Assembly (NCBI GenBank): GCA_011799875.1
Contig: CM022300.1
Location: forward strand, 236,604,807-236,668,806
Length of the DNA: 64,000 nt
Direction: 5' to 3'
From: Thinopyrum elongatum
Taxonomy: Eukaryota > Streptophyta > Magnoliopsida > Poales > Poaceae
The position numbers and the translations under genes were made by a program. Positions within the stretch are counted from its first letter, which is position 1. Each line of letters begins with the position of its first letter. This document shows positions 22,621 to 34,371 of this stretch, one piece after another. The notes beneath the pieces were generated by a model. That model searched no databases, was not told the DNA's origin, and saw only the letters and a list, made by a program, of their open reading frames with translations.

Positions 22621-24179
22621 TGATACGTCTCCAACGTATCTATAATTTTTTATTGTTCCATGCCATTATAGTATCAATCTTGGATGTTTATTATGCAATT
22701 ATATATCATTTTTTGGGACTAAGCTATTAACCTAGTGCCCAGTGCCAGTTGCTGTTTTTGGCTTGTTTTTGGATTTTTAGGAAGTCAATATCAAGCAGAG
22801 TGAAAACGGAGAAAAAACTTTGGATTAATTTTTTCTGGACCAGAACGGACCCTAGAAGGTTCGGGAGAAGACCTGACGAGCCACGAGGGAGCGACAAGCT
22901 CATGAGGCACGCCCAGGGACAGGGGGTAGGCGCGCTCCCAGGCTTGTGGGCCCCTCATGGCACCTCTTGACCTAATTTTTCCTCTGTAAGTTCTCAAATA
23001 TTCCCCATACATCAGAGAGCCACCCCAAATACCTTTTCCGCCACTGCAAGTTTCTGTTTTTCGGAGATCCCATCTGGAGACTGTTTTCGATACTCTGATG
23101 GAGGGGGAATCGATCATGGAGGTCCTCTACATCAACCTTGTTGCACCTCTGATGATGTGTGAGTAGTTTACCATAGACCTATGGGTCCATAGCTAGTAGC
23201 TAGATAGCTTCTTCTCTCTCTTTGATCTTCAATACAATGCTCTCCTTGATGTTCTTGGAGTTCTATTCGATGTAATATTTTTTTTGAGGTGTGTTTGTTG
23301 GGATCCGATGAATTGTGGGTTGACAATCAGATTATCCATGAATATTATTTGAGTCTTATCTGAACTCTTTTATGCATGATTGTTATAACTTTGTATTTCT
23401 CTCCGATCTATCCGTTTGGTTTGGCCAAGTAGATTGATTTATCTTGCAATGGGAGAGGTGCTTTGTGATGGGTTTGATCTTGCGTTGCTCAATTCCAGTG
23501 ACAGAAAGGGACATGACACGTACTTGTATCATTTCCATTAAGGATAAAAAAGATGGGGTTTATTCATATTGATTGGATTTACTTTGTCTACATCATGTCA
23601 TCTTGCTTAAGACGTTACTCCATTCTTTATGAACTTAATACTCTAGATGCATACTAGATAGCGGTCGATGTGTGGAGTAATAGTAGTAGAAGCAGGCATG
23701 AGTCGGTCTACTTGTCCCGGATGTGATGCCTATATACATAATCATTGCCTTGGATATCATCATGATTATTCGCTTTTCTAACAATTGTTCAACATTAATT
23801 TGTTTACCCACCGTATGCTATGTTCAAGAGAGAAGCCTCTAGTGAAAACTATGTCCCCCGGGTATATTTTAATCATATATTAAAATCCAAAAATACATTG
23901 CTGCAATTTATTTCCTTTTATTTTATTTTGTGTTTTTGTTTATCTATCTATCAATACAAGATTTGAACCTTGCAATTAACCGCTAAGGTATTGACAACCC
24001 CTTGTTTGCGTTGGGTGCAAGTATTTGTTATCTTGTGTGTAGGTACTGCTAACGAGGTGTTGCATGGTTCTCCTACTGGATTGATAACCTTGGTTCTTAA
24101 CCGAGGGAAATACTTATCTCTACCGTACTGGATCATCCTATCCTCTTCGAGGAAATCCCAACGCAGCTCACAAGTAGCA
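22621..24179 (+). repeat. E2 3' LTR
   Basis: It starts TGATACGTCTCCAACG and ends CACAAGTAGCA. Length is 1,559 bp. The TATA position reads CTGTAAGTTC where the related E4 LTR keeps CTATAAATTC, so this LTR's promoter is probably weakened. The following bases ATAGA would be one copy of the target duplication. Confidence 0.9.
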
Positions 24180-24818
24180 ATAGACATGTTAGGTAGCATT
24201 CCACATAAAAAATTCTATTTTTATCATTTACCTAATCGAGGACGAGCAGGAATTAAGCTTGCGGGATCTTGATACTTCTCCAATGTATCTATATTTTTTT
24301 ATTGTTCCATGCTATTATAGTATCAATCTTGGATGTTTTATATGAAATTATATATCATTTTTTTGGGACTAACCTATTAACCTAGTGCCCAGTTGTAGTT
24401 GCTGTTTTTTACTTGTTTTTGCATTTTCAGAAAATCAATATCAAACAGAATACAAACGGAGAAAAAACTTTGGATTAATTTTTTCTGGACCAGAAGGGAC
24501 CCTAGAAGGTTTGGGAGAAGATCAGACGAGCCATGAGGGAGCGACAAGCTCACGGGGCACGCCCTAGGGGGGTGGGCATGCCCCCTAGGCTTGTGGACCC
24601 CTCGTGGCACCTCTTGACCTAATTCCACCTCTATAAATTCCCAAATATTCCCAATACATCAGAGAGCCACCCGAAATACTTTTTCCGCCGTCGCAAGTTT
24701 CTGTTCTTTCGCGATCCCATCTGGAGGCCTTTTTCGGCACCATGCCGGAGGGGGGGTCGATCACGGAGGGCTTCTACATCAACCTTGCTGCCCGTCCGAT
24801 GATGTGTGAGTAGTTGAC
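24180..24818 (+). mobile_element. E4: tail and truncated 3' LTR of a related element
   Basis: Bases 24183-24269 match the last internal bases of E2, including the polypurine tract (AGCTTGCGGGATCT). An LTR then starts at 24270 (TGATACTTCTCCAATG) and is cut at about 24818, in the middle of the LTR. A good TATA box (TATAAATT, 24632-24639) is retained. A strong GC-rich stem, CCTAGGGGG with CCCCCTAGG, lies near 24563-24589. Confidence 0.85.
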
Positions 24819-26228
24819 TGCTACTTGTGAGCTGCGTTGGGAGTTCTCCGAAGAGGAGAGGATGATGAAGATTTCCCTCAGTTAAGAAGCAAGGTTATCA
24901 ATCCAGTAGGAGAACCAAGCAACACTTTGTTAGTAGTACCTACACACAAAATAACAAATACTTGCACCCAACGCGAACAAAGGGTTGTCAATCCCTCGAC
25001 GGTTAATTGCAAGGATCAAATCTTGTAGTGATAGATAGATAAATAAACTACAAAATAAAATAAGGTAATTAAAATGGCAGCAAGGTATTTTTGGATTTTA
25101 ATATATGATTAAAATATAGACCCGGGGGCCATAGTTTTCACTAGAGGCTTCTCTATTGAAAATAGCATACGGTGGGTAAACAAATTACTGTTGGGCAATT
25201 GATAGAAACGTGAATAATCATGACGATATCCAAGGCAATGATCAAGTATGTAGGCATCACGTCTAAGACAAGTAGACCGACTCCTGCCTGCATCTACTAC
25301 TATTACTCCACACATCGACCGCCATCTAGCATGCATCTAGAGTATTAAGTTCATAAAGAACGGAGTAACGCCTTAAGCAAGATGACATGATGTAGACGAA
25401 GTAAAGTCATTCATGAATAAACCCCATCATTTTAGCCTTAATGGCAACAATACAAATACGTGTCTTGTCCCTTTTTTTCACTGAGATATATATCACCGCA
25501 AGATTGATCCCATTACAAAGCACCTCTCCCATTGCAAGAAAAATCAATCTAGTTGGCCAAACCAAATCAATAGATCAGAGAGAAATACAAAGCTATAATA
25601 ATCATGCATAAATGAGTTTAGAGAAGACTCAAATAATATTCATGGATAATATGATCATAAACTCCCAATTCATCGGATCCCAACAAACACACCGCAAAAA
25701 GTGATTACATCGAATAGATCTCCAAGAACATCGAGGAGAACATTGTATTAAAGATCAAAGAGAGAGAAGAAGCTATCTAGCTAGGACCCATAGGTCTGTT
25801 GTAAACTACTCACACATCATCGGAAGGGTAGCAAGGTTGATGTAGAGCCCCTCTGTGGTTGATTTCCCCTCCAGCAGAGTACCGGAAAAGGCCTCCAGAT
25901 GGGATCTCGCGAGAACAGAAGCTTGCGGCGACGAAAAAAGTGTTTTGGGAGGCTCCCTGTTGGTTTCCCGATTTTAGAGAATTTACAAAGGCAAAGTTAG
26001 GTCAAACGAAGCAACGAGGGCCCCACAAGGCACAAGGGCGTGCCTACCCCCCTGGACGCGCCCTGGTGGCTTGTGGGCCACTCCTTCGTCTTCTGACCCC
26101 CTCCCGAAGCTTCTATGGTCTCTTATGTCTAGAAAAAAATTGTCTAAAAGTTTCATGGCATTTGGACTTCGTTTTGTACTGATATCCTGGAAAACCAAAA
26201 ATAGGCAAAAAATAACAACTGGCACTTG
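24819..26228 (-). mobile_element. E5: inverted LTR fragment of the same family
   Basis: It starts TGCTACTTGTGAGCTGCG, the reverse complement of the family's LTR end, and runs to 26228, where a CACTA end cuts it. About 170-180 bp of the LTR are missing at the cut, including the terminal TGATACG part. A GC-rich stem is intact (arms 26020-26029 and 26070-26079). E4 and E5 face each other tail to tail. Confidence 0.85.
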
Positions 26229-26269
26229 CACTACAAAAAAACACTTCTGTGATGATACGTTTTTGTCAC

Positions 26270-26470
26270 AGTAGGTCACATTTTCTGTCATGCTTGTACA
26301 TCTATGACGATTTTATGACAGAATCAAGATATTCATACCTGTGCTGTCATAGAAGTGTTCCATGACAATATTGAAATTATCATCACGGAAATGTCCACTT
26401 CCATGACGATAAATGCCGTGTCATGGAAGTGTTTTCATCAATGGTAACTGACACATGGCATCCACCGTAA
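26270..26470. repeat. E6 subterminal ATGACA/TGTCAT motif cluster
   Basis: Hexamers such as TGTCAT, TATGAC, CATGAC and their inverses recur about every 20-30 bp in both orientations. En/Spm-type elements carry short subterminal motifs of this kind that their TnpA-type protein binds. E10 has the same motif in its first 200 bp. Confidence 0.65.
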
Positions 26471-26649
26471 CGCATCTCCGTTAAGCTATCAGGTCTGATT
26501 TTGGATCCAATAACCCGTTAACAGCCACGACGAATGGCGATTTTCCACGTGTAAAACATTCACAGGCCGAAGGAACCACATGTCAGCTCCGCGTTGGGAC
26601 AGATGTCAACCGTCCAACGGATAGGAGTCGCCAATGAAACGTCGACACG

Positions 26650-27625
26650 TGGAACGGCCCAGTAGAGTCCCATATAGGTTAAAAAGCCGACCCTGTAAAA
26701 TGCCCACAAGATTTTGTCAGATACTAATGGGCCAACCCATTAACAGCCTAGCTTTTTCTAGGCCAAATTATGGCCCATATCGGATAGACCCTTTAAAAGC
26801 CTACCATATTATGGGCCAATTTACAGCCCATATCATATCTGGCCCGTTAACAACCTGCAATAGTTTGGGACAAATTACGGCCCATATCTGATCCGGTCCG
26901 TTAACTGCTTTTCGTATTTTGGGCCAAATTACGACCCATAACAGATATGGCCCATTAACATCTACTGTGCCTTTGGGCCCATTGAGGGCCTGATTTGCTC
27001 CTCGGCCTCATAATGGCCCGTTTAACAGTTCAGCTCGATATTAGTTTCGGTATGTTAGCGGCCCTGTGTACATATGGGCCGCTGTCGGCCCGATTTCACT
27101 TTTGGCCATTCAACGCCCCGAGCTGCATCTGGGCCTAATTCTGGTCCATAGTGAATTTCTACCTATTAACGGCCCGTAGTCTTCGTGGATACATTTTAGC
27201 CCAACCTGCCTATCAGCCCGTTAAAAGCCCTTGAGAGTGTTGGGGCTAATTTTGGCCCGCTAAATTAGGCCCGCTATGCATCCGACCTGCTTCCAGCCCG
27301 TCATGTGATTGGGCCAAACAAGGCCCAACTACATTTCGGCCTATTAATGGCCCGTCATATCATTGGGCCAATCATAGGCCGATGTATATTTTAGCCTGCT
27401 GTCGGCCCGTGATTTATTCGGCACATTTCAGGCACAATCTACTTCTCAGCGTGTTAAAAGCACATTTTATTTTCTGGCCCAACTAAGGCAAGCAGTTTAC
27501 TCGGCCTTTTAAAGGCCCAAAACTAATAGTGGGCCAAATTAAGTCGGGGCTTGCTAATGGCCCAAGATGATTGCAGGCCCATGTTCTGGTCCATTTATAG
27601 CGATTGGCGAGCCGGCCAATTTTAG
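26650..27625. repeat. E6 GGCC-rich degenerate array
   Basis: By eye there are roughly 35 GGCC tetramers in about 970 bp. They sit mostly in two alternating contexts: TTGGGCCAAATTA and ATGGCCCGTTAACAG-like. Neighbouring units are about 60-70 bp apart but diverged. I read it as an old subterminal repeat array of the transposon. Confidence 0.65.
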
Positions 27626-28092
27626 TACTGTAATATTTTTATGTAAACCTAACTTATTGGCCGATTGCACTCCGATCGAAGCTTACGACCTTTTCACAGA
27701 GTGACGACAACATCTACAGTAAATAAATTACATCATCGTGACGAAGAATAAACCTAAACTATACAACAAAGAAATTACATCATATTACATCCACTAGGCA
27801 TCAAAGTTCACCGCCAGTGATAATAAAGGGCAACCAGACATCAGATTACATACACTGGGCATCAAAGGTCGCCACCAGTGCAAGTAAACACACCGACACA
27901 ATAATAGACAGAACCGACAGCAATTCAACATGGTTCAAGAAAGGTCAGCCCTGGCCTTTGCTGCAGCGCAAGCAGCTTAGCAACCTGATGAGACTGCGCT
28001 TGTTTGACACTTATATCCACCAACTCAAGTTGCATAGCATTAATAGACATCCCATACTTATGGTTAATCTTGCATAGAGATTGGAGTTCCTG

Positions 28093-30189
28093 TCAGATTT
28101 GAGCTGAAGCATGTCTTTCTACTTGAATTTGAGATTGAACAAGTCGAACAGATTCAGGCGGTGACTTCATCAAACTTGTGTCACTGCTATTAGCGAGTAA
28201 CTTCGACACTACATCAAGACATGACTTTGGGGTTATATCGCTCTCCTCAAGATGTGTTGCCTTCTTCCCTGGAATATATGTTAGAGGGACAAGCAATGGG
28301 TTCATCTCACTATCATTGTGACAGTTCTTCCTAGCGTCAGTGATGTCACCCTGAAATAGAAACAAGTAGACAGATAACAGGTTTTGCACGTATAAGCATC
28401 AGTGTTGTCAATTCATCCCATTTCTTAGTCGGAAATAAAGAGACACGGTTTAAAATAGCATTAACATAATAGGCATTGTTCGCAGTTAAGACGGTAGGAA
28501 ATGGCATTGTGCAGGAGCAGCCAGCTTCACCACACCACTGGATTACAGATCAAGAACACAAGCATACATGTAGTGCTAAACAATGTATAAGCATGAATGG
28601 TGTGTGTACTGTCAATTTATCCCTTTTCAGATTGGTAAATAAAGAGACATGATTTAAATAACATTAACATAATGTGGCATTGTTCATAGTTAACACATAG
28701 CAGGATATGACATTGTGCTGGATTTGGTAGTTTCGCCACACCACTGGGTTACAAATCAACAACACAAGCATACATGCAGTGCTAAAGAAGATAACTTGCT
28801 CTATTTAGTTTAATTTACATGGTATAAATAAGGAACTAGGTTGTACAACTAAAAACTAAAATTGAGAAGGACAAACTTATGTTTATGTACTTCTTTGTAA
28901 TAAACTTTGAACATGCAATTTGATGCAAACGACAAAAATAAAAGCATTTGTAGTCATAGCTATCCAAATATACACAACAAAGTTTGAAGGCTCGAGGTGG
29001 ACAAACTTACGTTAGTAGTGAAGACCGGCTCTATAAAGCCCTTGTCCATATTGATGGGGGGGGGGGGGGGCAATTCAAGAAGTTTACGACATAGTCTTCT
29101 TCATGAGCATTGCGTTTATTCTATATTTTGTTATGAGTAAATATAGATGTGATAATATAGGTACAAATGGAGATTATTTAAGCTAAGTTGCAGACTATAA
29201 ATGTAAGTATAAAATACAGGCAAAAGGCACTGACAAGAGCAATACAAAGCTAAACTTCTTCAGTAGCATTGGTATTATTCAACATTTTGGCAAGAGTAAA
29301 TATAGATGTGATGTGTAGAAAATGGAGGCAAGGGAAAATAAGCTACAAAGTGATGGTACATGAGCAACTAGCTGACAATATAAGTACAGTGATGAAGGAC
29401 AACAAATACTTACAAGAACAATGCAGAGCTAAACTTCTTCAGAAGCATTGCGTTTATTCTACATTAATGTAAGCATTAATATAGATCTGATAATTTGAAG
29501 TGAACAGTGGATAAGCAAGCTATAATGCACAACGATGTCACATAATCCACCAGGTATGAATGTAAGTAAAACGATACAGGACAACAGGTACTAAGAAGAG
29601 CAAAGTAGCTAACAGCATAGTTGCGATATCCTATGTTTTGTGGTGCTGGTTCTATTGCCAATATAAGTGGGGTGCTATCTGATTTCTCCGGTCCCACCAC
29701 CTTTTTCAAGGACTTTGCTTGTATTATTTCAGGTTCTGCAATCACCCTCTTCCTTTTGGATGTCTGATACACAAGAACAACATTTGAATAGAAAAATATG
29801 GTATGACGACAAATGGAATAGGTATTGATAATGGATGGGCATGGCATCTTCACATATATGATGAGTAAACTAAGCAGATGGCGGTGCAACGAAGCAAAAG
29901 AAATGCAAGACACCTTATGCAAGATACGTGTAACCAATAAAACTTTGCCAAATTAGAACAGGCACCTTATTGGGTGAACAGGATAGGCTATCTGCCTTTG
30001 ACTCCTTGAGCTCAGAATAGTCATTAGGATCATATTCTGAATATGAATCTATAGGTCGGGAGCATGTGGGTTTCATTACATCTAGAATGGACCTCAATCC
30101 CTTGATGCCAAGTTTATTACCCATTGAACTGTTCCACAATATTCTTTTGATGTGCGCATTCTCATATTCATTGTGATTACGTACAATAT
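28093..30189 (-). CDS. Spliced gene of unknown function in E6 (at least three exons)
   Basis: Three minus-strand exons join in frame. Exon a is 30189-29966 (acceptor TTCTCAG, donor AAG/GTGCC). Exon b starts at 29763 after TATCAG and probably ends near 29620 at GCT/GTTAGC. Exon c starts near 28353 after TTTCAG and ends at the TGA at 28093. The a-b junction is phase 0, and b-c is phase 0 with that donor. The product has a basic patch (TSKRKR), an acidic serine-rich stretch before it, and ends QVERHASAQI. No known domain is recognised. Earlier exons must exist; MASHQRR at 32438 is a possible but unproven start. It may be a transposon accessory gene or a captured host gene. Confidence 0.55.
28390..28790 (-). 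repeat. 203-bp tandem duplication in an intron of the E6 gene
   Basis: GTCAATTCATCCC at 28408 recurs as GTCAATTTATCCC at 28611. The blocks around CATTGTTCGCAGTTAA and ACACAAGCATACATGTAGTG also recur with the same offset. Divergence is noticeable, so it is not recent. Confidence 0.8.
29056..29070. repeat. 15-base poly-G run
   Basis: An uninterrupted run of G inside an intron-like region of E6. It may be a length-variable site. Confidence 0.9.
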
Positions 30190-30599
30190 CTGAGAAGCAT
30201 GAAAACATAAATAGTAGTGAGATTATCTTTGTAATGCAGAGTATATATTAATATAATTGGGGCTCTCTGCAAACCCTTGTGTGCTATCACTAGATTCCGA
30301 TGAGAGAGCCCATGTGTGCTGTAATATGGTGCGTACATTAATATAATCTGGCGCAACTACAAAAAAATAGGCTCCATGTTGGGAGCTCCAGAAGTAAGGA
30401 TAGTTGGCAGATGATAGATTCATAATATACTGTATAGAAAGTTTATTGCCAAACCATGATAACGAGAGTGCACAGAGAAATAGTATTCCAAAATGTCTAT
30501 ATGTGGCGCACATGGATTTAAAAACTCACGTAGTAACATTAGCTGACCAATTAAATTGCTGAAAGCAAGTAGCAGAAGTAGCCAAATAGACCCATCGAC

Positions 30600-31780
30600 T
30601 GCAGATGTCCCTGCTTGCCTTCCTGAAAAGGAACATACCGTACTTATTAAAGAAGAACATAAGAGGAACATGTTAAAGAATAGAAGAGGAAGCATATTTT
30701 GGAGATTTCATTACTTTCTATACAATGTTGGTTGCCCACCCATGATGAATTAGAGCACCCAAAGAAATGCAATTCCATGTTGTCTCTCTCAATGTGGCCA
30801 CATGCATTTGGAAACTCAAGTGGGAGCATTAGCTGACCAATTAAATGTGTGTCTGTTAACTAATATCAGTATCATATCACATTCGTATTGGAACAACTAA
30901 GCTTTGGAATTATGATTGGTGTGTTGTTTAGCTTAAAGGGTGGACTGCTGCTAGTATGACACAAAGCACCTACGCAGATCATAGTGTAGATATAATGGGA
31001 AAACCCTAAGCATCACGAGTAAAATTAGGAAAGTGGAACTTACTGGAATATGGGCTAGTATTGCCGGTACGGCTAGAAAGGCTTCGGATACCAGCTCTTT
31101 TCAACTGAAGGCGCAATACTGTTACTATCAGTCTAACTCTCAAAGGCGACACAGCTCCCAACATTTCCTAGATATTATGGCAGACCAACACGAAGAGTTG
31201 AAAGCGTTCATGACAAGCGACCGAATAGACCTATACACTACAACTGTCCATGCTCCTCTTCACTACAAGGAACATATCGTACTACTATTATACTCCCTCC
31301 GTTACTAAATATAAGTCTTTGTTGAGATTCCACTATGGATCACATATAGATGTATATAGATACATTTTAGAGTGTAGATGCACTCATTTTGCTCCGTATG
31401 TAGTCCATGGAGGAATCTCTACAAAGACTTATATTTAGGAACGGAGAGAGTGCTTATTAAAGAAGAACATGCTAAAGAAGAGCAAGCAGATTTTGGATAA
31501 TAAAATGTTAGTTGCCCACACATGATGAACTAGAGCGCATAAAGAATGCAACTCCATGCTGTCTCTCTATATGTGGCGCACGAGCTTTTTGAAAGTAAAG
31601 TAGGAGCATTAGCTGACCAATTAAATGTTCTCTGTTTTATTAATATCAGCATCATATTAGATTCGTATTTGAGCAACTAAGTTTGGAATTATGAGTGGCA
31701 TGTTGTTTAGCTTGATGGGTTGAGGAGCAGTGCTAGCACGTCTCGAAGCACCTAGGATGATGGTACTGAATATAAAGGGA
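30600..31780. repeat. Diverged direct duplication in E6 (two copies)
   Basis: Copy one is about 30560-30995 and copy two about 31190-31780. Shared blocks are AAGGAACATA(C/T)CGTACT, TTATTAAAGAAGAACAT, GTTGCCCACMCATGATGAA and GAGCATTAGCTGACCAATTA. Part of the block also occurs at 30475-30560. Copy two contains a MITE that copy one lacks. Confidence 0.8.
31293..31449. mobile_element. Stowaway-like MITE
   Basis: It begins CTCCCTCCGTTACTAAATAT and ends ATATTTAGGAACGGAGAGAG, near-perfect terminal inverted repeats. The left flank is TA and the right flank TG, a decayed TA target duplication. Its body is also palindromic (ATAAGTCTTT and AAAGACTTAT). This matches Tc1/Mariner-type MITEs of Triticeae. 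Confidence 0.9.
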
Positions 31781-32707
31781 ATGTCTACATGCAAGTCGCC
31801 TGACTTTCGTCATTTGGGTTAGTCGACCATTTCAGGCGGTTGGATGAAGATCCTATATCTCCTAACCCTTGTTATTCCTCGCCTCTTATTCTTCCCCTAC
31901 ATACCACCGCATGGGCTGCCGGCCGAACCACCGGCCCTCGCCCTCCCTTGAACCGCCCACCACCACCGGTCTTTCGCCAGCCCGGCCATCCCTCTAGCCC
32001 CCTCCCCCCTGCCGCGTTGAGTTTTTCCTTCGGCGAGACCCCACCACAGCCCGAAGACTGCCCCCACAACCATCGTCCCCCCCGAAACCCTAAGATAGAT
32101 AATGGGGCAGCCCTCCAGCGAGCTCCTTCCTTCCCTGCGGCGAACTCTCAAAAATCGGCTGACCCCAAATTAAAACTCAGTCGACTCTCATTTAGCTAAT
32201 GTGGAATATGAAAGGGGAAAACCATAAGCATTGCAAGTATAGTGTTGAGCATGCCGTGGCGGATCTAAAGGTGCAAACCGAACAAAGGCAACTGGGCAAC
32301 CAATGTTTGCTTTCAACTAACAATTAAGATTCTAAGTGATGGACAAGAAATCACAGTAAAGCAGTGGCGATCTATTTTGTTGCTGAGATAAATAACTTGA
32401 GCAGATACGAAAGAGTACCGCCTCTGGTGCGACGCCATGTAAGCATCTGCTGAGATGTTGTGAGTGCTGCGGTAGCGATGGCTGTCAGCGGCGTGGAAGC
32501 AGATCTAGGAGGGAAGACGGTGGCGACGGGGGAAATATCCCGACACGGTGGACAAGACGGTCGTAGGAGCGGCCCCGGCAAGGTGGACGATGATGCGGAT
32601 GAAGCGAGAGGACGCAATGCAAGGATCCTGGTCCGAAGCCGTGGATGAGAGAGGTCGATCTCTTTTAATGCACGAGGTGTCGGGGTATCAGCTCCGGCAT
32701 GGTGGAG
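31781..32707. other. E6 GC-rich region before the E7 insertion
   Basis: The stretch is proline-codon rich on the plus strand (31840-32199, 119 codons) and carries a minus-strand frame at 32372-32617. Neither matches a known domain. The minus-strand ATG at 32438 (MASHQRR) followed by GGCG/GTACTC could be a short first exon of the E6 gene. The target duplication of E7 (TGGAG) is at 32703-32707. Confidence 0.4.
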
Positions 32708-34371
32708 TGTAGGATCGAAAGTATGTCTAGAGGGGGGGGGGGGGTGATTAGACTACTTGACCAAATAAAAATCTAGCCTTTTCCCAATTTTATGTCTTGG
32801 TAGATTTTAGCAACTTAACACAAGTCAAGCAATCAACCTACACATGCAATTCTAAGAGTATAGCAGCGGAATGTAAATCATTGCATATGAAGGTAAATGG
32901 GAGGAGTTTGGAGGGAGCAAATGCAATGTAGACACGGAGATTTTTGGCGTGGTTCCGATAGGTGGTGCTATCGTACGTCCACGTTGATGGAGACTTCAAC
33001 CCACGAAGGGTAATGGTTGCGCGAGTCCATGGAGGGCTCCACCCATGAAGGGTCCACGAAGAAGCAACCTTGTCTATCCCACCATGGCCATCGCCCATGA
33101 AGGACTTGCCTCACTTGGGTAGATCTTCACGAAGTAGGCGATCTCCTTGACCTTACAAACTCCTTGGTTCAACTCCACAATCTTGACAGAGGCTCCCAAG
33201 TGACACCTAACCAATCTAGGAGACACCACTCTCCAAAAGGTAATAAATGGTGTGTTGATGATGAACTCGTTGCTCTTGTGCTTCAAATGATAGTCTCCCC
33301 AACACTCAACTCTCTCTCACAGATTTGGATATGATGGAAAGATGATTTGAGTGGAAAGCAACTTGGGAAGGCTAGAGATCAAGATTCTTGTGGTTGGATT
33401 GGAATGTCTTGGTCTCAACACATGAGTAGGTGGTTCTCTCTCAGAAAATGAGTAGTGGAAGTGTAGGCACGTTCTGATGGCTCTCTCCCAAATGGAGAAG
33501 GGGGTGGAGGGGTATTTATAGCCTCCACACAAAATCTAACCGTTACGCACAATTTACCAAACTCGGTGGGACTGAATAGTGAAACTCGGTGAGACCGACC
33601 TGGTTCAAAATGTGAACATTAGGCTTTTCGGTGGGACCGACAATACCAACTCGGTGAGACCGATGCGCTAGGGTTAGGGCGAAACCTCATCTCAGTGAGA
33701 CCGATCACATGAACTCAGTGAGACCGATTTCAGTAACAAGCAAACAGAGACTTGGTTAGGCAAACTCGGTGGGACCGATCGCTCATTTCGGTGAGACCGA
33801 AATGTTACGAAAAGGAAACAGAGAGTTTGCATTGCCAACTCGGTGGGACCGATTGCTCATCTTGGTTAGACCGAAGCGTTACGAAGGGAAACAGAGAGTT
33901 TGCAATCCCATCTCGGTGAGACCGAGATCCCTATCGGTGAAACCGAACTGATTAGGGTTTCTGGCAATGGCTATGTCAAGTGAACTCGGTGGCGCCGGAT
34001 AGATCAAATCGGTGGGGCCGAGTTTGACTTTAGGTTTAGGACATATGTGGAAATGAGAAAGTGGTTGAGGGCTTTTGGAGCATATCACTAAGCATTTTGA
34101 GCAAGCAAGCCATTAAGCAACACCTCATCCCCTTTTAATAGTATTGGCTTTTCCTATGGACTCAATGTGATCTTGGATCACTAAAATTAAAATGTAGTGT
34201 CTTGAGCTTTTGCCAATATGTGTCCTTAGCATTTTGAGGGGTCCACATCTCTAGTCCATGCCATACCAATCATTGAACTTTCTGAAACATTAATCTTGAA
34301 TGGATATTAGTTCAATGAGCTATATGTTGTTATGAATTACCAAAACCACCCGAGGATTAGTTGCACTTTCA
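32708..34371 (-). repeat. E7 3' LTR
   Basis: The plus strand starts TGTAGGATCGAAAG and ends GTTGCACTTTCA. Length is 1,664 bp. It carries a G13 run at 32732-32744, a minus-strand TATA box (TATAAATA, 33513-33520) and, upstream of the box in sense direction, about 14 copies of a TCGGTNNNACCGA palindrome. It has one extra stretch of about 62 bp near 33720-33770 absent from the other LTR. Confidence 0.95.
33546..34022 (-). promoter_or_regulatory. E7 3' LTR palindrome array
   Basis: About 14 units of TCGGT-NNN-ACCGA, some with one mismatch, occur in 477 bp. The central three bases are mostly GAG or GGG. They lie in U3, directly upstream of the TATA box on the minus strand. Flanking bases between units differ, so the 13-mer itself is the conserved element. 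Confidence 0.8.

Larger units (their letters stand above)
4288..24179 (+). mobile_element. E2: non-autonomous LTR retrotransposon split by E3
   Basis: E2 comprises a truncated 5' LTR (4288-4913), a primer site, one broken ORF, a long non-coding internal region resuming at 20073, a polypurine tract, and a complete 3' LTR (22621-24179). E3 occupies 6313-20072. No gag, protease, reverse transcriptase or integrase motif is visible in about 3.9 kb of internal sequence, so mobility must have depended on a helper. The LTR family is the same as E4, E5 and E8 (start TGATACGTCTCC). Its right flank runs straight into the tail of another copy (E4), so E2 landed in a relative. Confidence 0.85.
26229..32707. 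mobile_element. E6: CACTA-type DNA transposon, left portion
   Basis: The end reads CACTACAAAAAAACACTTCT and is preceded by TTG, a possible 3-bp target duplication. CACTAC termini with subterminal repeats define CACTA (En/Spm-like) transposons. The first 230 bp are rich in direct and inverted ATGACA/G motifs, followed by a GGCC-rich array. A spliced gene lies further in. No inverse end (GTAGTG after a T-run) with a TTG flank was found in the window, so the right boundary is unknown. The host sequence continues after E7 at 42603. Confidence 0.7.

Noticed and set aside
31840..32199. 119-codon plus-strand proline-rich frame as a host gene
   Set aside because: Composition is P-rich from a C-rich stretch, with no domain and no neighbouring exon; left as part of E6.
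33690..34030. Regular CTCGGTGAGACCGA motifs as a CRISPR-like array
   Set aside because: Units are 13 bp with irregular spacing, in a plant LTR, with no cas genes; they are a repeated palindrome in U3.
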